This document shows, in pieces, positions 44,962 through 54,644 of a stretch of DNA of 64,000 nt. This DNA comes from Thauera sp. Lineage in GTDB: Bacteria; Pseudomonadota; Gammaproteobacteria; Burkholderiales; Rhodocyclaceae. The position numbers and the translations under genes were made by a program. Under the pieces are notes generated by a model, which was not told the DNA's origin, searched no databases, and worked only from the letters and a program-made list of their open reading frames with translations. Position 1 is the first letter of the stretch; the number at the start of each line of letters is the position of its first letter. The stretch lies in NCBI GenBank assembly GCA_017302295.1, contig JAFLDS010000016.1, forward strand, positions 1 through 64,000. The letters are read 5' to 3'.

Positions 44962-45378
44962 TTACTGCTTCATCATCCAGGCGAGCCAGTCGCCCTTCTC
45001 GCGTGCGCTGCATTCGCGCCCCAGCACTTCGGTGCAGTTGCGCTTGAACCACTTCTCGACCTTGGCCGCGTCGGTGTAGCGCGTCGGCGAGACGGACACG
45101 GCCATCGGCTCGATCGCCTTGCCGGCGCGGGTGCGGCCGGCGGTGCGCGCATCCTCGCCATGGCACGAAGTACAGGCAGGCGTATCCGGTTTGCCGCCGC
45201 CATGGCGGCTGCGATGGAGGGCTTCGCCGCGTGCGGCGCTGAAGCCGGCGAAGGCCGGGTCGGCGGCGCGGGCTTCTGCGGTGTAGCGGGCGATCAGGTC
45301 TTCGCCCTCGCCGGCAAAGGCGGGCATGTGCAGGCCGGCGGCGCACAGCATCACAAGGGCCTGGCAGGTTCTGGTCAT
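44962..45378 (-). CDS. SHP-like oxygen-binding cytochrome c (DUF1924)
   Basis: A 138-residue cytochrome with a signal peptide ending near AFAGEG, a single heme site C69-T-S-C72-H73 and a C-terminal FKRNCTEVLGRECSAREKGDW segment. SHP of Rhodobacter sphaeroides has an Asn as sixth heme ligand that leaves on reduction and lets O2 or NO bind; N114 here lies at the matching place, and C115/C123 could form the known disulfide. First gene of a three-gene leftward operon. Confidence 0.85.
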   Translation of the reverse strand: MTRTCQALVMLCAAGLHMPAFAGEGEDLIARYTAEARAADPAFAGFSAARGEALHRSRHGGGKPDTPACTSCHGEDARTAGRTRAGKAIEPMAVSVSPTRYTDAAKVEKWFKRNCTEVLGRECSAREKGDWLAWMMKQ

Positions 45379-45589
45379 GGTGGGATCCTCGGCAGGTGAA
45401 GGGGCCGGGTCTGGGCTGCGCGGGGCGCGGCCTTGCCCGAAACTTGCCGCCAGTGTGCGGACCGACGACTGAAGCGAAGCTGAAAATCCCCACCGGCTTC
45501 CAGCCGATTTACGCGTGCGATGTTGCGCGCCACAATGGGGCGCTCATCGGTGGCCAGCCGGCTCCCCTTCCGTACTCTTGTCCGAACGC

Positions 45590-46447
45590 ATGACGACCCT
45601 TACGCCCAAGCAAGCACTGCTGCTTTCGATTGCAGCGGCCCTGACCACCATCGCGATGAAGAGCGGCGCCTGGTGGATGACGGGCTCGGTCGGCTACCTG
45701 TCCGATGCGCTCGAGTCACTGGTGAACCTCGCCGGCGCCGGCTTTGCGCTGTGGATGGTGTCGTATGCACAGCAGCCGCCGGACCGCCAGCATCCCTATG
45801 GCCACGGCAAGGCCGAGTACTTTTCGGCCGCATTCGAGGGCGGGCTCATCTTCATCGCCTCGCTCGCCATCCTCGCCACGGCGAGCGAACGCCTGCTCAA
45901 TCCGCAGCCCATCGGCCAGCTCGGTTTCGGCACCGCGCTGTCGGTCGGGGCGAGCCTGATCAACTTCCTCGTCGCGCGCGTGCTGTTGCAGGTCGGGCGT
46001 GCGCACCGCTCGCTCGCGCTCGAGGCCGACGCGCGCCACCTGATGACCGACGTGTGGACCACCGCCGGCGTGGTGCTCGGCGTGGCGCTGGCCGGGTTCT
46101 CCGGCTGGCACTGGCTCGATCCGCTGGTGGCCGGCGCGGTGGCGGTCAACATCCTGCGCGAGGGGTGGGAGCTGATGCGCCGCTCGGTCGATGGCCTGAT
46201 GGACCGTGCGCAGAGCGACGAGGAGATCGCGGCCATCGCGGCGGTGCTGGATGCCTTCGCGACGGACGGCTGCACCTGGGCCAACCTGACGACACGGGTG
46301 GCCGGCACGCTGCGCTTCGCTCATGTCGATGTGCGGGTGCCGGGCGAATGGACGGTGACCCATGCCCACGCACTGGCCGACGCGATCGAGCGCAGCGTCG
46401 AGGAGCGCACCGGCACGCGCCTGCGGACGCACGTCGAGCCGGTTTGA
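45590..46447 (+). CDS. Cation diffusion facilitator (CDF) metal transporter
   Basis: A 285-residue metal/H+ antiporter with six helices and a cytoplasmic C-terminal domain. Metal-site residues: YLSDALESLVNL in helix 2 and ARHLMTDVWTTAG (H-x3-D) in helix 5; the loop HPYGHGKAEYFSAAFEG is the family signature. Zn, Fe or Mn export is likely; the metal cannot be told from the sequence. ATG at 45590. Divergent from the SHP operon by 211 bases. Confidence 0.88.
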   Translation: MTTLTPKQALLLSIAAALTTIAMKSGAWWMTGSVGYLSDALESLVNLAGAGFALWMVSYAQQPPDRQHPYGHGKAEYFSAAFEGGLIFIASLAILATASERLLNPQPIGQLGFGTALSVGASLINFLVARVLLQVGRAHRSLALEADARHLMTDVWTTAGVVLGVALAGFSGWHWLDPLVAGAVAVNILREGWELMRRSVDGLMDRAQSDEEIAAIAAVLDAFATDGCTWANLTTRVAGTLRFAHVDVRVPGEWTVTHAHALADAIERSVEERTGTRLRTHVEPV

Positions 46448-46579
46448 CATACGGGGCGTCGCCACGGCGGCCAAGCTGCCCGGATTGGGCAGATGAACAC
46501 GCCGCCAAGTTGGAATACGATGGCATCGTTCGGTCTCCCTCGCCGGAGTGTCCGGCGAGGGCACCGCCCGTTGCCTACG

Positions 46580-48055
46580 ATGCCCATGATTGCCTTCGAG
46601 ATCTTCCCGTGGAATGCGCATTTCGAGACGGGCATAGCGCTGATCGATCAGCAGCACCATACCTTGGTCGACCTGCTCAACCGGCTGGCCCGCCAGCTCG
46701 CGCACGACAGCGACGCGACTTCGCTGATGGCGCTGTTCGACGAGCTGACAAGCTACGCCGCGCGCCACTTCGAGTCGGAGGAGGCGATCTGGGCGCAGTA
46801 CCTGCCGGGTGACGATTGGGAAAGCGAGCACAAGGACAGTCACCAGCAGTTTCTCGCTGAAGTGCTCAGGCTGCGCGAAGAGGGAAGCGGCAAGTCGATC
46901 GACGAGGTGGTGAAAGCTGTCGCCGCTTACCTGACGCGCTGGCTCACCTTCCACATCCTTTCCAGCGACATGCGCCTCGCAAGGGCCGTGCATGCCGTGC
47001 AGTCCGGGCTGTCGGTGGCGGATGCCAAGGCGCAGGCCGAGCGTGAGATGCGCAGCGCGATGGACGTGCTGATCGGCGCCATCCTGTCGATGTACGACAG
47101 GCTTTCGTCACGAACGCTCGAGCTGATTCAGGAGATCAACGAGCGCAAGCGCGTCGAGCAGCGGCTCCGGCTGGCGTCCACAATCGTGCAGAACACCATG
47201 GACGCCATCTGTATCACCGACGCGGGTGGCTGCATCATCGAAGCCAATCCCGCCTTCCTCGAGACCAACGGATGGTCGCTCGAAGGGCTGGCCGGGCGGT
47301 CGCTGCGCGAGCTGAAGTTCGGCGAGGTGGAGGCCGATCCCTGCGCCGAGTCGGCCCGCATCGGCCACTGGAGCGGCGACGTCAGGAGCCGCACGCGCAG
47401 CGGCAAGCGCTGCGCGGAATGGCTTACTTTGTCGGCAATCAGGGATGAACAGGGCGAGATCAGCAACTATGTGGCGGTCTTTTCCGACATCACGCAGCTT
47501 GTGAACCTGCACCAGAAGCTGAGCCGCATCGCGCACTACGATTCGCTGACGGAACTGCCGAATCGCGTGCTGCTGTTCGATCGCATGCAGGCCGCTTTCG
47601 CGGCGGCGCAGCGTTCGCAGAGTCTGCTGGCAGTCTGCTATCTCGACCTCGACGGATTCAAGGCGGTCAACGACACCCTCGGCCATTCCGCGGGCGATCA
47701 GTTGCTGCGCGAGGTGGCGCAGCGGCTGCACCACGTGCTGCGTGGCATCGACACGGTTGCGCGGCTCGGCGGCGACGAATTCGTCATGCTCATGGGCAAC
47801 CTTCATGGCATCGACGCCTGCAGGGAGTTGCTGCAGCGCGTGCTGGCGGCGGTCGATCAGCCGGTGTACACACAGGAGGGCGAGGCCCGGGTGTCGGCCA
47901 GCATCGGCGTGGCCTTTTACCCGCGCGACAGTCGCAGCGCCGACGAGTTGCTGGCGCTGGCTGACCGCGCCCTGTACCGGGCGAAGCGCTCGGGGCGGTC
48001 GTGTATCGTCTTCCATGACCCGCTCGCCGAGGCCAGCCCGCCGGATCAGAACTAA
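46580..48055 (+). CDS. Hemerythrin-PAS-GGDEF diguanylate cyclase
   Basis: A 491-residue soluble protein. N-terminal bacteriohemerythrin (about 10-135) with IDQQHHTLV, HFESEEAIW, HKDSHQQFL and HILSSDM ligands; a helical linker; a PAS domain (about 225-320); and a C-terminal GGDEF domain with intact RLGGDEFV. It should make cyclic-di-GMP in response to O2 or redox state of the di-iron site, as in the Bhr-DGC type known from Vibrio. ATG 46580 or 46586 fits the start of the hemerythrin fold. Confidence 0.88.
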   Translation: MPMIAFEIFPWNAHFETGIALIDQQHHTLVDLLNRLARQLAHDSDATSLMALFDELTSYAARHFESEEAIWAQYLPGDDWESEHKDSHQQFLAEVLRLREEGSGKSIDEVVKAVAAYLTRWLTFHILSSDMRLARAVHAVQSGLSVADAKAQAEREMRSAMDVLIGAILSMYDRLSSRTLELIQEINERKRVEQRLRLASTIVQNTMDAICITDAGGCIIEANPAFLETNGWSLEGLAGRSLRELKFGEVEADPCAESARIGHWSGDVRSRTRSGKRCAEWLTLSAIRDEQGEISNYVAVFSDITQLVNLHQKLSRIAHYDSLTELPNRVLLFDRMQAAFAAAQRSQSLLAVCYLDLDGFKAVNDTLGHSAGDQLLREVAQRLHHVLRGIDTVARLGGDEFVMLMGNLHGIDACRELLQRVLAAVDQPVYTQEGEARVSASIGVAFYPRDSRSADELLALADRALYRAKRSGRSCIVFHDPLAEASPPDQN

Positions 48056-48113
48056 ATCCGGCGCCTTCGATCGAACGCCGGGTCCGGACATACTAGTTCT
48101 CAAGGAGTGGGGA

Positions 48114-48704
48114 TTGAAGCGCATCCAGCCAGGTCTGATCGGCACGTGCCTGTGCCTTTCCATGTTTGCCGGGGGGGCCGGCGCGGTGGAGCCGATGGCG
48201 CCGCTCGCCACCATCGAGACGCTCGATGTGCCGCGTTACATGGGCAAGTGGTACGAGGTGGCGAAATTTCCCAACTGGTTCCAGAAGACGTGTGTCGGCG
48301 AGACGAATGCGGAATACCGCCAGCTCGACGACGGCCGGGTGCAGGTGGCCAACCGCTGTCGGCTGGAGAGCGGCGAGATGAACGAGGCGCTGGGCGTGGC
48401 GCGCCAGGTCGGGCCGGCGAACTCGCCCCGGCTAGAGGTGCGCTTTGCGCCCGCGTGGCTGAGCTTCATCCCGGCGGTGTGGGGCGATTACTGGGTGATC
48501 GATCTCGATCCCGACTACAGCCTGGTGGCGGTCAGCGAGCCGCGGCGCGAATATCTGTGGGTGCTGTCGCGCACGCCCCGGGTCGATCCGCAACGCTATG
48601 AGGCCCTGCGCGCGCGGCTCGCGGCGAAGGGCTTCGACCTGAGCCGGCTCGAGCTGACCTCGCAGGGCTCGGCGTCGCAAGGTCCGGCGGCTCAGGCCAA
48701 CTGA
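48114..48704 (+). CDS. blc: Bacterial lipocalin (Blc family)
   Basis: A 196-residue lipocalin with a signal peptide (LIGTCLCLSMFAGGAGA) but no clear lipobox, so probably soluble in the periplasm. The lipocalin G-x-W motif is in RYMGKWYEVAKFPNWFQ and the second motif in WGDYWVIDLDPDY; it ends with RLAAKGFDLSRLELT. Family members bind fatty acids or lysophospholipids under envelope stress. TTG at 48114 is supported by AAGGAG 6 bases upstream. Confidence 0.88.
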   Translation: MKRIQPGLIGTCLCLSMFAGGAGAVEPMAPLATIETLDVPRYMGKWYEVAKFPNWFQKTCVGETNAEYRQLDDGRVQVANRCRLESGEMNEALGVARQVGPANSPRLEVRFAPAWLSFIPAVWGDYWVIDLDPDYSLVAVSEPRREYLWVLSRTPRVDPQRYEALRARLAAKGFDLSRLELTSQGSASQGPAAQAN

Positions 48705-48711
48705 GCGGCTG

Positions 48712-50178
48712 TTGAACCTGTTGCCCGACTTCCTCGCTGGCGGCATCGCCTTCGTCGATATCGAGACGACGGGCGGACCGGCCCAGCGCGAATCGATCAC
48801 CGAGATCGGCATCGTCGAGGTCGACGAGGGTGGCGTGCGCGAGTGGTCGACGCTGGTGCGGCCGGCCATGCGCATCCCCGAGCACATCGAGCGCCTCACC
48901 GGCATCAGCAACGACATGGTGGCCGACGCACCGCCTTTCGAGGACATCGCCGACGAGGTGTTCGACCGGCTGCAAGGGCGGCTCTTCGTCGCTCACAACG
49001 CGCGCTTCGACCACGGCTACCTGCGCGCGGCCTTCCGGCGCGCCGGCATGGACATCCGGCCGCGCGTGCTGTGCACGGTGAAGTTGTCGCGACGTCTGTT
49101 TCCCGACCACCGCCGGCACAGCCTCGACCACCTGATCGAGCGCCACGGCCTGGACGTAAGCGCGCGTCACCGCGCGCTGGGCGACGCGCAGCTGCTGTGG
49201 CAGTTCTGGCAGCGGCTGCACGAGCGTTTTGCGCCCGGCACGATCGCCGACGCGGTGCGCGAACTCATTGGCCAGCCCAGCCTGCCGCCGCAGCTCGACC
49301 CCGAGGCGCTGGCGGACATGCCTGATGCGCCCGGCGTGTATCTGTTCTACGGCGATAACGAGCTGCCGCTCTACGTCGGCAAGAGCCTGCACCTGCGCAC
49401 CCGCGTGCTGTCGCATTTTTCCGCCGACCACCGCAACGACCGCGAGCTGAGCCTGAGCCAGCAGGTGAAACGCGTCGACTGGATCGAGACCGCGGGCGAG
49501 CTGGGCGCGCTGCTGAAGGAGGCCGAGCTGGTCAAGCGCCTGCAGCCGACCCACAACCGCCTGCTGCGGCGCAACCGCGACCTGTGCGCGTGGCGGCTGC
49601 AGGCCGACATGATCGGCGACTGGCGGCTGGAGCTGGCGCATGCGGCCGAGCTCGACCTCGGCCGCCAGGACGATCTCTACGGCTTCTTCCGCAGCCGGCG
49701 CGAGGCCACGACCCGGCTGCGCGCGATCGCCGCCGAACACGCACTATGCCCGCCGCTGCTCGGGCTGGAGAAGCACGCGCCAGGGCAGCGCTGCTTTACC
49801 TACCAGCTGAAGAAGTGCCGCGGCGCCTGTCATGGCACCGAGTCGCGCCAGGCGCACGGCGTGCGCCTGGTCGAGGCGCTGCATGCGCTGAAGGTGAAGG
49901 TCTGGCCCCACGACGGGCCGATCGGCATCCGCGAGGGTGACACGCTGCACGTGGTCGACGCCTGGTGCTACCTCGGCGCGGCGCGCGACGACGAGGGCCT
50001 GGCCGAGCTGCTGCGCGCCGGCCGCCCCGCCTTCGATCTCGACATCTACAAGCTGCTCGTCAAGGCGCTGGCGCGCTCGCGTGCAGTGGTGCCGCTCGGC
50101 CGCCTGAAGGCGGCGTCCGCCGAGGTGCCGGATCCAGGGCGCGAAGATAACCAGGTCGATGCTGAAGTAGTTGACTGA
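48712..50178 (+). CDS. Fused DnaQ-like exonuclease and GIY-YIG (UvrC/Cho-like) nuclease
   Basis: A 488-residue protein. Residues 1-170 are a DEDDh 3'-5' exonuclease with D16, E18, D100, H153 and D158. Residues 200-290 are a GIY-YIG endonuclease domain (GVYLF ... LYVGKSLHLRTRV), like the N-terminus of UvrC and Cho; the rest (YQLKKCRGACHG) also resembles Cho. It may process damaged DNA by incising and trimming. TTG at 48712, 7 bases after the blc stop, is the only start before the first motif. Confidence 0.85.
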   Translation: MNLLPDFLAGGIAFVDIETTGGPAQRESITEIGIVEVDEGGVREWSTLVRPAMRIPEHIERLTGISNDMVADAPPFEDIADEVFDRLQGRLFVAHNARFDHGYLRAAFRRAGMDIRPRVLCTVKLSRRLFPDHRRHSLDHLIERHGLDVSARHRALGDAQLLWQFWQRLHERFAPGTIADAVRELIGQPSLPPQLDPEALADMPDAPGVYLFYGDNELPLYVGKSLHLRTRVLSHFSADHRNDRELSLSQQVKRVDWIETAGELGALLKEAELVKRLQPTHNRLLRRNRDLCAWRLQADMIGDWRLELAHAAELDLGRQDDLYGFFRSRREATTRLRAIAAEHALCPPLLGLEKHAPGQRCFTYQLKKCRGACHGTESRQAHGVRLVEALHALKVKVWPHDGPIGIREGDTLHVVDAWCYLGAARDDEGLAELLRAGRPAFDLDIYKLLVKALARSRAVVPLGRLKAASAEVPDPGREDNQVDAEVVD

Positions 50179-50208
50179 ATCAGTGGGTTTATCTACATTT
50201 CGGTTGTC

Positions 50209-50343
50209 CCAAGGGGGAGTAGCTCTCCGCCGCGGTGTCGTCAATTCGGAACGGCTCGAAACCTGAGCCTTCCCGGCGCCCGGGCAGTCGTCGCCAGACG
50301 GCTGTGAGCAAGACCTTTGCCGCGATGGCGGAGGTCCCCTTGT
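50209..50343 (+). ncRNA. yybP-ykoY (manganese) riboswitch
   Basis: The region has the conserved core AAGGGGGAGTAGC at 50211-50223 and the partner GAGCAAGACCTTTGCC...GGAGGTCCCCTT ending at 50341. AAGGGG (50211-50216) pairs with CCCCTT (50336-50341) as P1. This pattern matches the yybP-ykoY class, which senses Mn2+ and precedes TerC/Alx-type genes, as here. Confidence 0.85.
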
Positions 50344-50354
50344 CGGAAGTACAG

Positions 50355-50399
50355 CGGCCCTTCGTCCTCGTTGGACAAAGGGCCGTTCCGTTTTCTGCT
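50355..50399 (+). terminator. Intrinsic terminator / attenuator before terC
   Basis: CGGCCCTT (50355-50362) pairs with AAGGGCCG (50378-50385), with an inner GTCC/GGAC stem, followed by TTCCGTTTT. It sits just after the riboswitch and 70-odd bases before terC, so it is the likely expression platform. Confidence 0.75.
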
Positions 50400-50471
50400 G
50401 CCGGATTCGCTTCGTGGTCGCCGGCGGCAGCCAAGGGAACGGAAAACCGTACCGACAAGGAGCTTCAATTC

Positions 50472-51467
50472 ATGGAATCAATCGGCACCTGGTGGATGTG
50501 GGCGGGATTCTTCGCCATCGTCCTCGTCATGCTCGCCATCGACCTGTTCGTGGTCGGCGGCGGCAAGCAGCATCGCGTTTCGTTCAAGGAGGCGGCCACC
50601 TGGTCGGGCGTCTGGGTCGCGGTGTCCATGCTCTTCGCCGGCGCGCTGTGGTGGTACCTCGACGGCGCGATGGGGCGCGAGCTGGCCAACCAGAAGGCGC
50701 TGGAGTTCGTCACCGGCTACCTGATCGAGAAATCGCTCGCGGTCGACAACGTCTTCGTGTGGCTGATGTTGTTCAGCTTCTTCGCCATCCCGCTGGAGCT
50801 GCAGAAGCGCGTGCTGGTGTTCGGCGTGCTGGGCGCGATCGTGCTGCGCACCATCATGATCTTCGCCGGCGTGTGGCTCATCGCGCAGTTCCACTGGCTG
50901 CTGTACGTGTTCGGCGCCTTCCTGCTGATCACCGGCATCAAGATGTGGTGGTTCGCCGAGCAGGAGCCCGATTTGGCGAAGAACCCCCTCATCAAGTGGA
51001 TCCGCCGCCACATGAAGGTCACCGACGAGCTGCACGGCGAGCGCTTCTTCGTCATGAAGCAGGAGGGCGGCAAGTGGGTGCGCTATGTCACGCCGCTGTT
51101 CCTGGTGCTGGTGCTGGTGGAGTTCAGCGACGTGATCTTCGCGGTGGATTCGATCCCGGCCATCTTCGCCATCACCACCGACCCCTTCATCGTGCTCACC
51201 TCGAACGTGTTCGCGATCCTGGGCCTGCGCGCGATGTACTTCCTGCTCGCCGGCATGGCCGACCGCTTCTCGCTGCTGAAATATGGCCTGGCGCTGGTGC
51301 TGGTGTTCATTGGCGCCAAGATGCTGCTGATCGATCTCTACAAGATCCCGGTCGGCGTCTCGCTCGGTGTGGTGGCGGCGATCATCGGCACCTCGGTCGT
51401 GCTGTCCCTGCGTCGCACTGCCCGCGAGCAAGCGTCAGGCAAGCCGGTCGAGGACAGCGCCGGCTGA
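50472..51467 (+). CDS. TerC/Alx family membrane protein
   Basis: A 331-residue protein with about nine helices. TerC signatures: [21 protein letters not shown] and [21 protein letters not shown], with the conserved acidic residues inside the membrane. E. coli Alx, behind the same riboswitch, exports Mn2+ and is induced at high pH; the same role is likely. ATG at 50472 follows AAGGAG. ftsH starts 27 bases downstream. Confidence 0.9.
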   Translation: MESIGTWWMWAGFFAIVLVMLAIDLFVVGGGKQHRVSFKEAATWSGVWVAVSMLFAGALWWYLDGAMGRELANQKALEFVTGYLIEKSLAVDNVFVWLMLFSFFAIPLELQKRVLVFGVLGAIVLRTIMIFAGVWLIAQFHWLLYVFGAFLLITGIKMWWFAEQEPDLAKNPLIKWIRRHMKVTDELHGERFFVMKQEGGKWVRYVTPLFLVLVLVEFSDVIFAVDSIPAIFAITTDPFIVLTSNVFAILGLRAMYFLLAGMADRFSLLKYGLALVLVFIGAKMLLIDLYKIPVGVSLGVVAAIIGTSVVLSLRRTAREQASGKPVEDSAG

Positions 51468-51494
51468 CGACCGGCGCCTGACAGGAGACGAATC

Positions 51495-53330
51495 ATGGAA
51501 AAGAAGACGCAGTTTTCCGTCTGGTACTTCGCCTTCGCGCTGCTGGCGATGGTGTTCCTGAACGACCTGTGGCAGGGCGCGCGCACCACCGCGCCCATCC
51601 CCTACAGCGAGTTCCAGACCCTGGTGGAGGAGGGCAAGGTCGCCGACATCGCCATCGCCGACAACCAGATCCACGGCACCTTCAAGACACCGGTGGACGG
51701 CAAGACGCGCTTCGTCACGACGCGGGTCGACCCGGCGCTGGCGAAGGATCTGGCGCAGTACGACGTGAAGTTCACCGGCGTCGTGCCCAACACCTTCCTC
51801 ACCGACCTGCTCGGGTGGGTGCTGCCGGCGGTGATCTTCGTCGGCATCTGGATCTTCGCCATGCGCAAGTTCGCCGGCAAGATGGGTGGCGGTGGCTTCA
51901 TGAACATCGGCAAGAGCAAGGCCAAGGTCTACGTCGAGACCGACACCAAGGTGAATTTCGCCGACGTGGCCGGGGTCGACGAGGCCAAGGACGAACTCAA
52001 GGAGATCGTCGGTTTCCTGAAGGACCCGCAGCGCTTCGGCCGCCTCGGCGGACGCGCGCCCAAGGGCGTGCTGCTGGTCGGCCCGCCGGGAACCGGCAAG
52101 ACGCTGCTGGCCAAGGCGGTAGCGGGCGAGGCCGGCGTGCCCTTCTTCTCGATCTCCGGCTCGGAGTTCGTCGAGATGTTCGTCGGTGTCGGCGCCGCGC
52201 GGGTGCGCGATCTGTTCGAGCAGGCGCGCGCCAAGGCGCCGGCCATCATCTTCATCGACGAGCTCGATGCGCTCGGCCGCGCGCGCGCCGCCGGCGGCAT
52301 GATGGGCGGTCACGACGAGAAGGAGCAGACGCTGAACCAGCTGCTGGTCGAGCTCGACGGCTTCGACGGCGCCAAGGGCCTGGTGCTGCTCGGTGCAACC
52401 AACCGCCCCGAGGTGCTGGACCCGGCCTTGCTGCGCGCCGGCCGCTTCGATCGTCAGGTGGTGGTCGACCGTCCGGACAAGCTCGGGCGCATCGCCATCC
52501 TCGACGTGCATATGCAGAAAATCCGCCTCGCCGACGACGTGGATCGCGCCAAGGTGGCGGACCTGACGCCGGGCTTCACCGGCGCGGAGCTCGCCAACCT
52601 GTGCAACGAGGCGGCGCTGGCGGCGACGCGGCGCAACGCCGATGCGGTGACGCTGGCCGACTTCACCGTGGCCATCGAGCGCATCGTCGCCGGCCTGGAG
52701 AAGCGCAACCGCGTGCTGTCGCCGCTCGAGCGCGAGACGGTGGCGCACCACGAGATGGGCCACGCCATCGCCGCCATGGCGCTGCCGGGTGCCGACCCGG
52801 TGCACAAGGTGTCGATCATTCCGCGCGGGGTGGGCGCGCTGGGCTACACCATCCAGCGCCCGACCGAGGAGCGCTACCTGATGACGCGCGCCGAACTCGA
52901 GCGCCGCATGATGGTGCTGCTGGGCGGCCGCGCCGCGGAGGAGATCATCTACGGCCACTTCTCCACCGGCGCCGCCGACGACCTGCAGCGCGTGTCGCAG
53001 ATCGCGCGCGCCATCGTCACCCGCTACGGCATGGACGACGACCTCGGCCACGTGGTGTACGAGAAGGAGCAGAGCAACTTCCTCGGCCAGGCGGCGCCGC
53101 AGTTCGACAAGGGCTACAGCGAGGCCACCGCGCGCGAGATCGACCTGGCGGTGCGCGCCATCGTGCAGGACGCCTACCGCCGCACGCTCGCCTTGTTGCG
53201 CGCACGGGAGACGCTGCTGCGTGAATCGGCCGCCGAGCTTCTTGAACGCGAGACGCTGGGCGAAGCCGAACTCGAGCGCATCCGCAGCGTCGCGGCCAAA
53301 GCCGGCCAGCCCGCGCAGCTGGCCGCTTGA
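51495..53330 (+). CDS. ftsH: ATP-dependent zinc metalloprotease FtsH
   Basis: A 611-residue AAA+ membrane protease. Two N-terminal helices (about 8-25 and 103-123), Walker A 196-203 (GPPGTGKT), Walker B D255-E256, SRH region [22 protein letters not shown], and the zinc site H419-E420-M-G-H423 with D497-type acidic ligand in AADDLQRV. It degrades membrane proteins. Located behind terC, and without the usual rlmE/folP neighbours, it is probably a second, stress-linked FtsH rather than the housekeeping copy (inference). Converges on the next gene with a 2-base gap. Confidence 0.9.
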   Translation: MEKKTQFSVWYFAFALLAMVFLNDLWQGARTTAPIPYSEFQTLVEEGKVADIAIADNQIHGTFKTPVDGKTRFVTTRVDPALAKDLAQYDVKFTGVVPNTFLTDLLGWVLPAVIFVGIWIFAMRKFAGKMGGGGFMNIGKSKAKVYVETDTKVNFADVAGVDEAKDELKEIVGFLKDPQRFGRLGGRAPKGVLLVGPPGTGKTLLAKAVAGEAGVPFFSISGSEFVEMFVGVGAARVRDLFEQARAKAPAIIFIDELDALGRARAAGGMMGGHDEKEQTLNQLLVELDGFDGAKGLVLLGATNRPEVLDPALLRAGRFDRQVVVDRPDKLGRIAILDVHMQKIRLADDVDRAKVADLTPGFTGAELANLCNEAALAATRRNADAVTLADFTVAIERIVAGLEKRNRVLSPLERETVAHHEMGHAIAAMALPGADPVHKVSIIPRGVGALGYTIQRPTEERYLMTRAELERRMMVLLGGRAAEEIIYGHFSTGAADDLQRVSQIARAIVTRYGMDDDLGHVVYEKEQSNFLGQAAPQFDKGYSEATAREIDLAVRAIVQDAYRRTLALLRARETLLRESAAELLERETLGEAELERIRSVAAKAGQPAQLAA

Positions 53331-53332
53331 GA

Positions 53333-54244
53333 TCAGGCGGCGAGGTTGCTCCGCGTTCGCGCGCTGGCCGCAACGATGGCGGCCAGCGCGGGGTGCGGGA
53401 TGCGCCGCTGAGCAGAGATCGCGTGCCAGCCCTGGCGCACGCCGGCCACCGTTCCGACCGGTTGGGCGTCGTACTGGTCCGCGATCTCGTCGCGCATGTT
53501 CGCGGGGGCTGGAAACAGGCCCAGGCCGGCGCGCGCGAAGGTCTTCATCAAGGCGCTGTCGGAAAACTCCCCCACCACCACCGGCTGCAGGTTGCGCGCC
53601 TCGAGCCACGCATCGAGCGTGTTGCGCAAAGGGTTGCCGCGCGCAGGCAGCAGGATGGGCGCCCCTGTGAGCTGCGCCGGGAAGTCGTCGGCGTAGCGCT
53701 CGCGGAGCGGCGACGTTGCAAACAGGTCGATCTCCGCTTCACCCAGCAATTCGGACTGAAGCCTGAGGTTGGCACGTTGCGGCGCCGGCTGGTCGGCGAG
53801 CATCAGATCGAGGCGGTTCAGCGCCAGCTCGCCCAACAGGTACTCGAAATGCCCCTCGCTGCACTCCAGTCTGACCTCCAGGGGCGGGCGCAGCACGCCC
53901 TCCAGCAGCCGGAAGGCCACCACCTTGGGCACCGTATCGGTGAGCCCGACCGCCAGCCGCGGCCGTGGATTGCGGCTCTCGGCGAGCGCATGGCGCAACT
54001 TGTCGGCAAGCTGGAAGATCTGCTCCGCATGGCCCAGCACGATGCGGCCCGCGTCGGTCAGCCCCAGGGAGCGGCCCTGCGGCGCAAACAAGGTCCGTCC
54101 GAGCTGACTCTCGAGCAGGCTCAACTGCGTGCTGATGGTCTGCACCGACAGGTTCAGGCGCGCGGCGGCGCGGGTGATGCTGCCTTCCTTCGCCACCGCC
54201 CAGAAGTAGAGCAGGTGGCGGAAGTTGAGATCGTTCGGGGTCAT
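53333..54244 (-). CDS. LysR-family regulator, NhaR-like
   Basis: A 303-residue LysR regulator with winged HTH in the first 65 residues (LLYFWAVAKEGSITRAAARLNLSVQTISTQ) and a ligand domain. The MTPNDLNFRHLLYFW opening and the SVQTISTQLSLLESQLG wording are those of NhaR, which activates Na+/H+ antiporter genes. It lies near the mrp operon and may control it or terC/ftsH. ATG at 54244. Confidence 0.85.
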   Translation of the reverse strand: MTPNDLNFRHLLYFWAVAKEGSITRAAARLNLSVQTISTQLSLLESQLGRTLFAPQGRSLGLTDAGRIVLGHAEQIFQLADKLRHALAESRNPRPRLAVGLTDTVPKVVAFRLLEGVLRPPLEVRLECSEGHFEYLLGELALNRLDLMLADQPAPQRANLRLQSELLGEAEIDLFATSPLRERYADDFPAQLTGAPILLPARGNPLRNTLDAWLEARNLQPVVVGEFSDSALMKTFARAGLGLFPAPANMRDEIADQYDAQPVGTVAGVRQGWHAISAQRRIPHPALAAIVAASARTRSNLAA

Positions 54245-54371
54245 CGGACTCTTCCAAAAAATGGGAAACGGTTGTCCAGATTCTTCGCTTCCTTGGAAAA
54301 CCGGCAAACCTTAACGTTCCTCCTGCCGAGCGGGTGTTCTCCCGCGCCGGCGATGCCGACAGGAGACGGAA

Positions 54372-54593
54372 ATGATCACGCTGGAAGACTGCACCGCGTT
54401 CTGCGACGCCTCTGAACTCGATGTCGCGCGGATTGCGCGCGAGCGGCAGCTGACGATGGCGGCCGCCATTGCCTGCGCCCACGCGCACCACCTCGCGCGC
54501 GCCGAGCGCAAGCGCAAGTCAGCCCACCGCGAGCCGCGGGTGCATGAAACCACCGGCGGCAAGCGCGTCGAGACAGCGCCGCTGCAGGCCTGA
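54372..54593 (+). CDS. Small hypothetical protein
   Basis: A 73-residue protein I do not recognise: LEDCTAFCDASELDVARIAR then an Ala/His-rich helix (LTMAAAIACAHAHHLARAER) and a basic tail. It is divergent from the nhaR-like gene and preceded by AGGAGA 7 bases before the ATG, which supports expression. No membrane segment. Confidence 0.6.
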   Translation: MITLEDCTAFCDASELDVARIARERQLTMAAAIACAHAHHLARAERKRKSAHREPRVHETTGGKRVETAPLQA

Positions 54594-54644
54594 GGCATCA
54601 CCTCCCCGGCGGCGGGTGCCGGCGTTCGGCATCCGCTGCCGCCA

